64,000 nucleotides of DNA from Cannabis sativa (GCF_029168945.1 NC_083604.1:63690211-63754210), one strand, 5' to 3'; shown: positions 46,746 to 58,753, numbered from the stretch's first letter. Numbers and translations: made by a program. The notes: generated by a model not told the origin, from the sequence alone.

Positions 46746-48509
46746 ATTTGTTTTCTTCTTCTTATAGGCCAAGCTACTTGAACTCAAATGAGTTGGATCG
46801 GAAAGCTGGACCAAGGGTGAAATCGTCCAGATGAAGATGAAGCTCTTCAAATTTTATTTGATTTAATTGTTTTAGTTTAAAGACAATTTGGATCTCAAAT
46901 TTTAGTTAGGGATATTTATCCCTGTTTCTCTCATATTGTTGCAATACTTTTTTTTTATTAATAAAGTTTATAATTTTCGAAATTTACTATTGCAAATTAT
47001 GAGATTGAGCTTCATTTATTTTATCTTCATCAACTATTACCAGATTATATTTATATGTTTGTATGTGTAAGTGTTTTTATTATTGATGCAAAATCTATAA
47101 TATTTACAACTCTTCATAGAGTTATAGTAAATAAACACTAGAAATTAATTCTATGTTTATTAATAATTGTTAAGTCTAGTACAATTATTAAGAATTTGTT
47201 TAATAAAAGGATCTTTTGATCTGATAGGGGTGGAGAAAAGTAAAGAAAACTATGCAGTTCAACGATCTTTTATATCTAATGAACTCAGGATAGTATTCAA
47301 CTCCACATAAACTTTATCACACTTAGAGAATCATGATCTTTACAACCTTCAGGGGTGGATCATAATCTCTATATACTTAGGGGTGGAGTTTATCCACAAT
47401 ACCCTATATGTATATGCTTAGGGGTTGAGTCTATTCCACAATTTCTATGTAACACATATTTTCTTTAAACATGGAAGTAATATAATGAATTAGCTATTAT
47501 CAATATAAATCCTTGATCTTGATTGTATGTTCCATTTCGTTTTACTGTTGTATGTAAAAGTTTGATACCTATAAAAGTTCTTTGATAAAGTTTCACACTA
47601 CCTTAATTGAGTGGGAGAATTTTAAAATTCTATACCCATTTTCATCAGGTTGATACTTGTGATAGGTACTTAAGAACTCTACTGAAAAGCAAATCTAACC
47701 ATACACATGGATAGGTATAACTTATCAGAATTATGAGAATAAGATAAAGAACTCTGTTTCAGTCTATTCGAATGACTTGAACCTAGAATTCTTAATCCTC
47801 ATAAAATTTTATGGTATCTTAATTTTGATTACTCAATCTCTGGCATGTATTTTTCACTTCAAATACTAGTATGCTATGTTGATGACTTAGTCTTAACTTA
47901 AAGTTTCAGACTAATACAAAAGTCACAACTAGGTAACTCTCTAAACAATCAGAGGTTAAAAGTATTATTTAACCAGACATCTGCTATTGAGTGGGAGCTA
48001 TCTGAGATGTAATCAAATAGGGAACATTAGAAGATATTCAAGAAAGATTTATGAAAGTGATCTATATGTCAGATATTAAGGAACTGTGTATCATTTGTCC
48101 TTGTATCTCACCATCTAATTTCGAAACTCTTGAGATGGTGCTTACTTTGGGGGTGGAGGAATTATTGAATAATAATTCAAGCTCTACCAGAGAAGAATTG
48201 TAACTTGGTCTATTCGAAAGTACCAAAAATTTATATCACTGAAGAAAAGTCTACACTGTATTATCTCAATTACATATTTTAAAATATGAGAGATATGTCT
48301 TCTGTTTATCCAGATTTACTTTTAAAACAGTAAAGATTTTAGTATCCCTTGATGAGTAAAGCATATAGTAAATGATGTTTCATAAGTGTATTTATGAACT
48401 AGTTTCCAGATGTTTGGGTGGATTTAAATATACTACACTTGATCTGAAGATCAAGACATCAGATTGACCTATTTGCACAGTTTGTTTTATATTAGTGCAA
48501 GTGGGAGTT
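46746..48509 (+). other. Element 1 3' noncoding region and polypurine tract
   Basis: No open frame is present. GGGGTGGA-type purine motifs recur at 47227, 47352, 47380, 47421 (variant) and 48150. GAGTGGGAG occurs near 47613 and 47991. The final tract AAGTGGGAGTT (about 48499-48509) directly precedes the 3' LTR and is the true plus-strand primer site. Confidence 0.65.
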
Positions 48510-51500
48510 TGTTGGGTTTTATGCCCTAAATAAAACTCTTTACAATCTGATTAGTTATCAATATAAGAAATTTGAAGTGATTGATGTTTGCATGAATTCT
48601 ACATGCTAATGGTTTAATATGTTTGATATGTTTATTACATTCATACACACAAAATCAGTTAAATCCAGATCATATGTTTATTCACAATTACAGTATCGTC
48701 AACACAGTGGAATGTGATTGTGATCATATGAATCAAAAGACTTGGTCCCTGTTTCATCAGTGTTATTGGATTTACACTAATGTGATAATCAGCGATGATG
48801 TATACTTACACTTGGAGTAAGTGTTATGTTCTTTCCAGGACATTAGTAAAGTATACTAGTTTCGAATGTATGGAGTATACATTGGACTGGACTGATATTG
48901 CAACTAAGTTAAGATATTACAAACTTACCGTTATACATATCTTTCCAAGTCAATATCAGTAGTTGATCTTAAGATTAAAAGAATCTAAATCCTGATATGC
49001 TTAGGCTCAACTCAGGAGTGCTATTCATGTTCTTAGATTTATTAGTTAAGCCTACTTTTGGGTCAGGGTGATACGTATATTTTGGGAACATGATAGTATG
49101 ATTGAGTGGGGAGTCTTGAACATAAATATGGAATCTATAGCTTCTACTGGTGTATAGAAGTCAAGTGATGATTCCCTTCGAGCTTAGCAAATAGAAGTAA
49201 ATGGATGAGCTCTTGTTTAACTGACTAATTATTAGATCACTAAATACCATTTACAGGTAGCTAAGTGTTTTAAGGGGCAAAATACATTGAGGGGTGAGAA
49301 CGGTAAAGAAATCCCATCTCGATGTAGATCATCTATATAGAGGATCTTTAAATCACAATAAGATTATAACAATGGTTAAATGAGATAGTATATTGATATC
49401 GTGGAACATACAATATGCTCTATATAAGTCTGAGAGTGCAATTCTAAGTTCTAAGAGTGGATTCAACGAAGAATTAATAAGTAGGAATTTACTTGGTAAA
49501 TTTGGTTCACTTATTGGAAGCTCAGCATATAGATCCATGGTCCCCATTCTAGTTGAGAACATTCTGCTTGTAAGACTCATTAATTGATTCGTGATTGATC
49601 AATTATAATTCTAAAGTTAGACTATGTCTAATTTTATGAATTTTCACTAAGCAGGGGTGAAATTGTAAAGAAAAGAGTTTCTAGGTTTATTTATTTATTA
49701 ATGGACTTTATATGTCTAATTAATAATTAAATTAAATGACAATATTATTTAATAATCTATTTTAGTTATTAATATGTTTATTACATTCACACACAAAATC
49801 AGTTAAATCCAGATCATATGTTTATTCACAATTGCAATATCGTCAACACAGTGGAATGTGATTGTGATCATATGAATCAAAAGAATAAGTCTCTGTTTCA
49901 TCAGTGTTTTTGGATTTACACTAATGTGAGAATCAGCGATGATGTGTACTTACACTTGGAGTAAGTGTTATGTTCTTTCCATGACATTAGTAAAGTATAC
50001 TAGTTTCGAATGTATGGAGTATACATTGGACTGGACCGATATTGCAACTAAGTTAAGACATTACAAACTTACCGTTATATATATATATCTTTCCAAGTCA
50101 ATATCAGTAGTTGATCTTAAGATTAAAAGAATCTAAATCCTGATATGCTTAGGCTCAACTCAGGAGTACTATTCATGTTCTTTGATTTATTAGTTAAGCC
50201 TACTTTTGGGTCAGGGTGATACATATATTTTGGGAACATGATAGTATGATTGAGTGGGAGTGCTGAACATAAATATGGAATCTATAGCTTCAACTGGTGT
50301 ATAGAAGTCAAGTGATGATTCCCTTCGAGCTTAGCAAATAGAAGTAAATGGATGAGGTCTTGTTTAACTGACTAATTATTAGATCACTAAACACCATTTA
50401 CAGGTAGCTAAGTGTTTAAAGGGGCAAAATACATTAAGGGGTGAGAACGGTAAAGAAATCTCATCTCGATGTAGATCATCTATATAGAGGATCTTTAAAT
50501 CACAATAAGATTATAACAATGGTTAAATGAGATAGCATATTGATATCGTGGAACATATAATATGCTCTATATAAGTCTGAGAGTACAATTCTAAGTTCTA
50601 AGATTAGATTCAACGAAGAATTAATAAGTAGGAATTTACTTGGTAAATTTGGTTCACTTATTGGAAGCTCAGCATATAGATCCATGGTTCCATTCTAGTT
50701 GAGAACATTCTTCTTGTAAGACTCATTAACTGATTCGTGATTGATCAATTATAATTCTAAAGTTAGACTATGTCTAATTTGTGAATTTTCACTAAGCAGG
50801 GGTGAAATTGTAAAGAAAAGAGATTCTAGGTTTATTTATTTATTAATGGACTTTATATGTCTAGTTAATAATTAAATTAAATGACAATATTATTTAATAA
50901 TCTATTTTAGTTATTAAATAATTTGTTTTGGCATTTAAATGGTTAGAATTGGAAAATTAGCATTTTTGAGAAAATAGAAATAAAATTTGTTAAAACTGCA
51001 AAATCTAGTGGGGCCCATTATCACACCATGACCGACCACTAATTGTGGAAATTCAAATTAATATTTTCATTATTTTAATGCCAAATAATTCCTAACCTAA
51101 ACCTAGTAGTTGCCTATAAATAGAAAGTGATGGCTCAGTCAAAACAACACATTCATTAGTTATCTGACAGAAATTTCTCTCTTCAGAAAAACTGAGCCTT
51201 CCCTAATCTCTTCTATTGGCCGAAATCCCTCTCTCTCTTTTCTCTTCATATATTTCGAACCCTAGTGAAAGAGTAAGTGCCCACACACAGCAAGCAGTAA
51301 CTCAATCATAGATTGGAAGACTGTGAAGGATCAAACTCAAAGAGAAGGACATTCGGGCTCAGATCTTGATAATACTCTGCGACAGAAAGGATACAAGGGT
51401 TAGAGATCTGAGTGGAAGGAGACATTAATTCCGCTGCATCAATGTAAGGTTTTCTTAACTTTATATGTGTTTAATTTATCGTTTTAGAAAGTTCATATTT

Positions 51501-51560
51501 AGGGTGTTAAACAACATACTTGTGAGTAGATCTAAGATCCTGGTAAAATAATTTCCAACA
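48510..51560 (+). repeat. Element 1 3' LTR with internal 1.14-kb duplication
   Basis: The LTR runs normally from 48510 to about 49770. It then jumps back to LTR position about 110-130 (ATATGTTTATTACATTCAC) and proceeds to the normal end TTCCAACA at 51560. At 3051 bp it is 1138 bp longer than the 5' LTR (1913 bp). Its TATA box is at 51115-51122. Confidence 0.9.
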
Positions 51561-52160
51561 AATGATTGGGTTCTAATCATCTTTTGCTTCAAAAGAGAGA
51601 ATAGTGTAATGCTTGTATTTTGAATTTTAGAGTTTTTACACTACATACTGAAATTTTTAATTTTTTTACTTTTTTACTGTGGGATGGAATTTTTTTTAAA
51701 CATGTTGCGTACTGTGTTAATTTTTCACGATTGTTCTATGGTTGTTTTTTAGTTGTTCCACTGTTGTTTCAATTATTCTGTTTTGTTATTTTACGGTTAT
51801 TTTATAAAAAGACAGTATTTTTGTAAAAAATTCCGCGTAATAGTAAAATTGTAAACTTTTATTCAAAATCTAGTATTTTTGTAAAAACTCCTTGAACTTT
51901 TTATTCTGTCTGGGTTCGCATTAACTGGATAGTTCATTTTTTTTGTTAATAATATATTTATGGTATTTTTCGATAAAGTTGCGGTATTCATGCGAAAGTA
52001 TTTATAATCCATTTAAGAAGTTAACAGGTGATGGTAAAAAAAAATTAATATTTATAACTATATTTATTTTAATTTTAAATTTACACCTTTACTGAATCAT
52101 TAGGATATTTTTTTTTCCACCACATAAATATATACCATAAGATTAATTTTTTAGCATATA
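51561..52160. other. Flanking AT-rich sequence
   Basis: It begins with the AATGA duplication of element 1. No gene is recognised; a 68-codon frame at 51620 is low-complexity. Confidence 0.6.
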
Positions 52161-52270
52161 TCTATTCTATATAAAGTGTGCCTATATAACTGAAATTCTT
52201 GGTTTATGATAAATTTATGGGTGACTTTTTATTTTTATTTAATAAAATAATAAAATATTATTTATATATA
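52161..52270 (+). repeat. Repeat A, copy 1 (possible Helitron 5' end)
   Basis: TCTATATAAAGTGTGCC followed by TATATAAC and a GGTGACTTTTTATTT block recurs near 54316. The TC start and AAAGTGTG resemble plant Helitron 5' ends, but no matching 3' hairpin was found. Confidence 0.35.
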
Positions 52271-52329
52271 ATAAAATAAACAAATCCTATTAATATTTGA
52301 ACTGATATTAAATATTCGCTTATACCATC

Positions 52330-52544
52330 AAAATTTGCACTGCCGATGCAAAGCTTTCGTTAATCTACGCCGGTGACGCAGGGAATAGGTACTGCTATTC
52401 TGGGTCTCTCATTGCCTCTAAAGTCGCCGGAAAGATTGTCGTTTGCGACCGTTATCTTATACCAGCGACCATGGTTGGTCAGATTAATGGTGATAAAATC
52501 AAATAGTATATAAAATCAATTGATGATCCCGCGGCACCATTATG
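52330..52544 (+). pseudogene. Subtilase (subtilisin-like protease) gene fragment
   Basis: Plus-strand translation gives AGDAGNRYCYSGSL followed by SKVAGKIVVCDR and LIPATMVGQINGDKIK. This matches the order of the protease-associated region of plant subtilases, where a GDA..N motif, GS-L-KVAGKIVVCDRG and LPAT-VG-GD-I follow one another. A TAG replaces a lysine-like position after INGDKIK, and upstream residues (ALPMQSF) are followed by a stop. No catalytic Asp, His or Ser segment is present. The fragment ends at ATGAGTATGT, which could preserve an exon-intron border. It is a captured or decayed piece about 70 codons long, not a functional peptidase. Confidence 0.65.
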
Positions 52545-53320
52545 AGTATGTCTTTCTCCCTTTGTAATCGATTTCTTTTTTTTACTACTTTGGTTTGAGT
52601 GTGGATCATTGAGCAGCTTATGATTTAGGGTTTATGAGTTGTTTGTTGTTTTCTTTTTTTCTTCCTTATACTTGTTTTCAACGGTGATTTGATTTTCATC
52701 ATGTTTGTTTATATTTGGTGCTGATCGCTTTCAAATCATGATTTTCATCTTGTTTGTTTGTATGCATAATGTTCTTAGTCATATATGTTATTTCTTACTG
52801 TTTCTTTATTAATCTCTCTTTCTTGAACTTGTTATAACTATTTCATAATACTCTTCAATGTTTTACTTAACTGCTATGAATCTTTAATCCTATTTACTTC
52901 TTTAATTCCAAGATTATGAGGCTGTCTCTCTCAGTTTGTAATCGATTTCTTTTTTTCACTACATTGGTTTGAGTGTGGATCATTGAGCTTTGTGTTGTTC
53001 ATTCTTTCCTGATTTGATTTTCATCCTGTTAGTTTATATTTGGTGTTGGTCGTTTTCAAATCATGATTTTCATCTTATTTGTTTATATGCATAATATTCT
53101 TCGTCATATATGCTATTTCTTACTGTTTCTTTATTAATCTCTCTTTCTCGAACTTAGTACATTAACTATTTCATACTACTCTTTAAAGATTATGAGTCTG
53201 TCTCTCTTCGTTTGTAATCAATTTTTTTTCACTACTTTGGTTCGAGTGTGGATCATTGAGCTTTGAGTTGTTCGTTTGTAATGATAGGAATCATCATCCG
53301 GTACGTTGTTTTTTTATAGT
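52545..53320 (+). repeat. Three tandem copies of intron-like sequence
   Basis: The block TTTGTAATC(G/A)AT...CACTAC(T/A)TTGGTT(T/C)GAGTGTGGATCATTGAGC occurs at about 52560, 52935 and 53205. TTCAAATCATGATTTTCATCTT and GTTTCTTTATTAATCTCTC stretches repeat between copies. The T-rich composition and the position after the subtilase exon border suggest multiplied intron DNA. Confidence 0.7.
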
Positions 53321-54939
53321 AAGTTTCACAATATATAATATATACTAAGTTTCACAATCATCATCCGGTACGTTGGTTTTTTTTTTTTTTTTTTTTTGTT
53401 TTTAGTACTGTAACTCAAAAAATCTTAAAGAATAGTATAAGGAGGGTATTAATCCGACCTGTGACCAGAGGCCAACACGATAAGAACTACACCAAAAATA
53501 TAGTCTACACAGAGTTATTAGAATTATCAAGTTCAAACTAATTTGAAGTAATAACCCCATACTTATTTTTATCTATGCCTTTACTTGGGCTTTTTGAACC
53601 AAGATGAAATGAACATTTTTAAGTGTATCACCTTTTTTGAAGTGATAATTATCTTATAATGGAGTTCACTATTTTTTGGGTTTATTAAAAATATTTCGAA
53701 CAGTAATAATATTTTTCTCTCAGTTATATTTGTTTAAAATTTTAAAATAACACTGATATAAGTAAAAAAAAATGTCACGCTTATAGTGTGTTTTTTAAAA
53801 TAAAAATTAGTGCACCTTTTTTTGCTCAAGTTTTTCAAATGAATATTTAGTACTTACATGATAGTTACATACTACAGAAAAAAAAAAAAATAATAATTGA
53901 ATGATAGTCCTAAAACATCGAGCAATTCGTAAAAAAAATATTTTTTTAAAATAAATAAATAAATTAAATTAAAGAAACGCACCATACATGCATGAGGCAT
54001 GTAAGGTAAGCCTCCACTTAATTTTTATTTTTTAATAAAATTTAATCGGAAACAGAAATACATTACCTAAAACAGAAATACATTACCTAGAACAAAAACT
54101 AAATATAACAATACCTTCAAACTATCTTATTTACATTTTAAATCTTTATATATTAAAATTTAATTTGAAAAAGCTTAAAAAACAAAAATAAAGTAAAAAC
54201 GTAAGAAAAAAGAAGATTTAAATAAGATAGTTTGAAGATATTTTTCCATTAATAAATTAATAATAAATAATTATTAAAATTTCATATAATTAGAATATAT
54301 ATTTATTCTTCTATATAAAGTGTGCCTATATAACAGAATTCATTGGTGACTTTTTATTTATATTAAAAATAAAATGATTTATTATTAAAAATAAAATAGT
54401 TTATGAGAAATTCATGGGTCACATTTTATTTATATATAATAAAATAAAAATAAAATAAATCCCATTAAATTAAAAAAAAAAAATACGGTTCTAGATTTTA
54501 TCGAATTAATACAATTTTTTTTTTCTATTAATATATAACGTACGTGTGTGTACGTACACTCTTGCGATATTGAATATATATTAATTAATTATAGCTAACC
54601 TTCTAAAACTACTAACTAATTAATTAGATTAAACTAAATTATATATTACTATATATTATAGTGAAACCATATTTTTATTTGTACCCGTGAAAAAATCTTA
54701 GTACGTAGACCTACCTGTGAATATAAATATGCACAAATAATCATCATACATATTATATATATATATACATTAATTTATTAATTTTGAATAAAAAAAAATC
54801 CAAATTCATCTACAACATCTATATTTAAATGGATATTCAAATAAAATAAAAAAAAAATTAATTTATGTATATATATATATATATTACTTTTTTATTTGTT
54901 ATTAGTACCTAAGGTGAATCAATTGATATATAGTGTAAA
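53321..54939. other. AT-rich region with second copy of repeat A
   Basis: Mostly low-complexity A/T DNA. A poly-T run lies at 53379-53397. Repeat A recurs at about 54316-54450. ACGTACGT and TACGTACG palindromes lie near 54540-54560. No gene is supported. Confidence 0.55.
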
Positions 54940-54963
54940 TCTATATCTTACTATTATAAAAGT

Positions 54964-55540
54964 GTCTTAATTGTGTGATAGTTCTATAGACAATTTTGCC
55001 CCTTTGTAAAAATAAATATTAACAACTTTACCATTTTGTTGACTGGTCAAAAGTCAATTTTTAACTCTTCTTTTTTCTTCTCAAATCTAAATATTAACAA
55101 TTTTCCCATTGTGTTGACCAAGTCAAGTTTTAACTCTTTTCTTTTTTTTTATTGTGTGATAGTTCTGTCTTAATTGTGTGATAGTTCTATAGACAATTTT
55201 GCCCCTTTGTAAAAATAAATATTAACAACTTTACCATTTTGTTGACTGGTCAAAAGTCAATTTTTAACTCTTCTTTTTTCTTCTCAAATCTAAATATTAA
55301 CAATTTTCGCATTGTGTTGACCAAGTCAAGTTTTAACTCTTTTCTTTTTTTTTATTGTGTGATAGTTCTATAGACAATTTTGCCCTTTGTAAAAATAAAT
55401 ATTAACAACTTTACCATTTTGTTGACTGGTCAAAAGTCAATTTTTAACTCTTCTTTTTTCTTCTCAAATCTAAATATTAACAATTTTCCCATTGTGTTGA
55501 CCAAGTCAAGTTTTAACTCTTTTCTTCTTTTTTTTGATAA
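54964..55540. repeat. 192-bp tandem repeat, three copies
   Basis: Units start at 54970, 55163 and 55354 (ATTGTGTGATAGTTCTATAG) with very high identity. Each unit itself contains two diverged half-units, AACTTTACCATTTTGTTGAC and AATTTTCCCATTGTGTTGAC. This implies an older duplication followed by recent triplication. Confidence 0.92.
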
Positions 55541-56243
55541 TTTTTTCTAAGTCTTTTTCTATCTAACCACGTCAGGATCTCTTCCTTCTCTTTCTCACCA
55601 CACTACTAACATCAGATTGATGATAATAATGAAGATTATTAATGTGAAAGATGAGTGGAATAGAGCCATAGCTGACATGTATCTTGGAAAGAATGCAGCC
55701 ATAAAGGGTCATCACAGTGAAGGCGCAGTGTCTTGCCTTTTCACCTTTATTTAATTCTCTCTCTTAATTGACCACTCATCTCAAAAAGTGTAATAGTCAA
55801 TTGACAGCTAATGTTTTGGTTAATGTACAATTGACAGCAAAGCGTGAAGGTATATTTAATGCTTTTAATTAAGACTAAGAAATTCAAAAGCTCAAAAAGT
55901 GTAACAATTGACAGCAAAGCGTGAAGGTATATTTAATGCTTTTAATTAAGATTTTCAATTAAGATTTTCAAGGTAAAAAAAGTGTAAGAGTCAATATTAG
56001 ATTATATTAACAGCTCACATATTCCTATTTTCTAATATTATATTATATTTAATTCTTTCTCCTAATATTTTGAAGGTCAATATATTAATCCTCTTTTGAT
56101 ATTTCTGGAAGTTTCCTTTTAAATTTTTATCTCTTCCTCTTCTTCTCTCTCTCAGTTTCTCTGCAATTACTGTGTATAGTTGGAAAATGATGAAGACAAC
56201 AAATAACAACGTCCATTAGATCAATGACAAGAGAAGGCTTGCG

Positions 56244-56317
56244 ATGGCAGCAACCACCACCAGCACCACCGAATTCATCACGGCGGTCAATATTGTCGAC
56301 ATGCAAACCTCCACCAG
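56244..56317 (+). other. Exon-like fragment with splice donor
   Basis: An ATG opens a Thr/Ser-rich reading frame (MAATTTSTTE...) of 24 codons ending CAG, directly followed by GTATGT, a strong donor. The composition is unlike the AT-rich surroundings. It could be a captured first exon. I do not recognise the gene. Confidence 0.3.
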
Positions 56318-57733
56318 GTATGTTTATTCATTTCAAAATCTCTAAAGTTTTTTACCGTTCTTTGTCTCCATTTGCACACAAAAATATAAAATCCCCAATT
56401 TTTTTATTTGTATTTCTCACTTTTTTCTTCCAATCCCTAATTTTTTACCCCTTTTTCTCTCTATCTGTAGATATAAATATCACATATGATGAAATTTATC
56501 TGCTTTAATGTAAGTTTTTTTGTTTTCAAATTTCTTGGACTGATGCATGGATAATTTTGCCCTTAAAAGAAAAAGTTAAAAAAAATTTAGATAACGTTTT
56601 TGATTCTTTTTTCTTTAAAAAGAAAAAGAAAAAATATACAACTATTAGCTTACTCATCAAATACGTGTTACAATATTAAATTTTTGACTCATCAAATACG
56701 TGTTACAATATTAAATTTTTGATTTTTTATAATATCAAGTTTTTACTTTTCTGATTATCTGTTGGTAGAGTTTTTAAAATATTTGAAGATAAATCTTGGG
56801 TTTTATCTTACATTTTGCTACGTGTTGACCTAATTGGTATATCACTGCTTAGTCATTATACATACGTGTTATATGAGTGAAAGTTACTCTCTCTTTAAAA
56901 GTTAGTATAAATATTCTATTCTAACATGATCAAACTTATCAAATAAATTGTTTTAAGAAATAGAAGTTTGCTTCTTCAAACTCTCAGGTTTGGTTTAGTG
57001 AATCATTATATAGACTTGTTTTGATGTATACTTAAATCATGCTTTCATGTATATATGATTTTATTTGGTGAAATTTATTATTATGTATTTAAGTTTTATG
57101 CTCTGATGAGTATTATATGTGTATGTTTTTTAGTTTGTGATTGAATCTTTGTGAATTTTTTCTTATTTATATACTGGTGTAGTTGCATATGAGGCTAAAC
57201 ATCTCTCTCTCTCTGTTTCCTTTTTCTCTTTTGCAGGCATGTTCTAATTCTGTTTTGGTGGATTTGTATTACAAAATTCTCTCATACCTTTAAAGGTTAA
57301 TTCTTTGAATTGTAAAATATATTTACAGTAACTGATGTTCTTGTTTTATTTCAATTATTATTGGTAAAGATTTCAAATTTTTGTTTTAAGGGGTTCATTT
57401 ATTTATTTTGTTAGTTTGCTCTGCTATCATCCAAATAACTTTGTAATTAATTGGGTTCTAAATTTTTATTATATACATAAAAAATAAATTCTTTTAAAGA
57501 AAAATAAAGATGGATTGTAGCTTAGCAAGTATAGATTTCTGTAGTTAATAACATTCTCAATTTTTAAAGGAAATGCTTATAAAAATAAATATTTACATTA
57601 AACATTAATTTTTTTCCCAAATTAATGCTTATATATATATATAGCCATCTCTTATAATTTGAGAAAGTCATTAATATTGTTGAGCTAGCCATTTTGTTTT
57701 CATTGGTAGGATATCTGTTAATAATTTTCATCT

Positions 57734-58006
57734 ATGATGTTCTCATCGGTTTGTAGTTCTCTTTCTCCCCTTGGAACTAATTTTAAATTAGTTCCTCGTA
57801 GTAATTATTTTAAGGCATCATCATCATCTTATTATTACAAAATAAATAACAAACCAATTAAATTCTCATATTTTTGTTCAACACAAGATTGCTCTGCCAA
57901 ACGTACTCTTGTATACACAGAAAACAATTTTACAAAATCATTTCTCCAAAGGAAAACCTCATTTAAAAGCTTTAAAAAAAATTCTCTTTTTTATTATTTT
58001 TTTTAA
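57734..58006 (+). pseudogene. Plastid transit-peptide-like exon fragment (possible aromatic prenyltransferase leader)
   Basis: The 90-codon frame begins MMFSSVCSSLSPLGTNF and is rich in Ser, Lys, Asn and Tyr with few acidic residues, as in chloroplast transit peptides. The order SSVC...TN...KPIKFSY...CS resembles the N-terminal leaders of hop and Cannabis UbiA-family prenyltransferases, as I recall them. No UbiA membrane domain or Asp-rich motif follows, and the frame ends in a poly-T/A tract. It is therefore at best a captured first exon. The similarity is weak-signal inference. Confidence 0.35.
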
Positions 58007-58516
58007 TTATTGGCTGATTTTTTTTTTTTTTTAAATCAGTACTTGTTTTTGATGTTAGAGTGTGGATGTATAGGGTACACAATAATAATATACAATTTTT
58101 TGTTTTCGTTTTCTTTCAAATAAACTCATAATGCTTAATGCTTCTTGTAGCATTACCATCAGTTTTAAGGATGGTGTTAAAATAATTATTTATACAAATT
58201 CTTATTAATTGTATCTCTTTATTCTTTATTGGTTATTTTTCTCAACCAATTATTAATTGTAACAGCGAAAGATATTGGCCTGTTTGCAATTAAAACAATT
58301 TCCCTAAAGTGTATGGATGATACAAATATCATATAAATACATATATGTATATATTTTAAAATAACCATGTTTAGGAAAACTGAGAGAATTAACCTCTAAG
58401 CTGCTGCACAAGTCCTTTAAGTGTTTTCTCTTCATTTTGTAGATTTTATAGCTTTGCCTCATCCGATAGCTGTTCTTTCCTGTGAGATCTTTAGGTCCAA
58501 GATTATCTTTTGACTA

Positions 58517-58551
58517 AGAGAGAGAGAGAGACAGAGAGAGAGAGAGAGAAA
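58517..58551. repeat. (AG)n microsatellite
   Basis: An AG dinucleotide run with one C interruption. Confidence 0.95.
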
Positions 58552-58753
58552 CCATGCACTTTATTAACTTTAATAAACATTTCAGACCAAAATTTTTGCT
58601 TCATAAACCTGAAGATATCTTTGTCTATGTAAGAGACATAGAAAATTAGAAAAAGTACAATCTAACTATAGAATCTTTACACATAAAAAAACACATTCAT
58701 CATATTGGAAAATTTGGTTAAATATTGTTGTTCTTTACTAATTTTCAAAGTCT

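Larger units (their letters stand above)
10784..51560 (+). mobile_element. Element 1: gag-only Copia-type LTR retrotransposon, host of nested insertions
   Basis: The element is bounded by the 5-bp duplication AATGA (10779-10783 and 51561-51565). It begins TGTTGGGTTTTATGCCC and ends TTCCAACA. The 5' LTR is 10784-10965 plus 30318-32048, split by Gypsy A. The primer site lies at about 32050. The interior is 32049-32070 plus 42135-48509, split by element 2. The 3' LTR is 48510-51560. Only a gag gene remains (45824-46690), with a scrap of protease behind it. Elements of this kind, with LTRs and GAG but no polymerase, have been called TR-GAG. It would need reverse transcriptase and integrase from a partner element. 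Confidence 0.85.

Noticed and set aside
54535..54565. ACGTACGT-type palindrome as a regulatory site
   Set aside because: It is a single occurrence in low-complexity DNA with no gene next to it.
55627..55755. Short ATG frame after the 192-bp array
   Set aside because: It is about 40 codons with no recognisable motif and no splice context.
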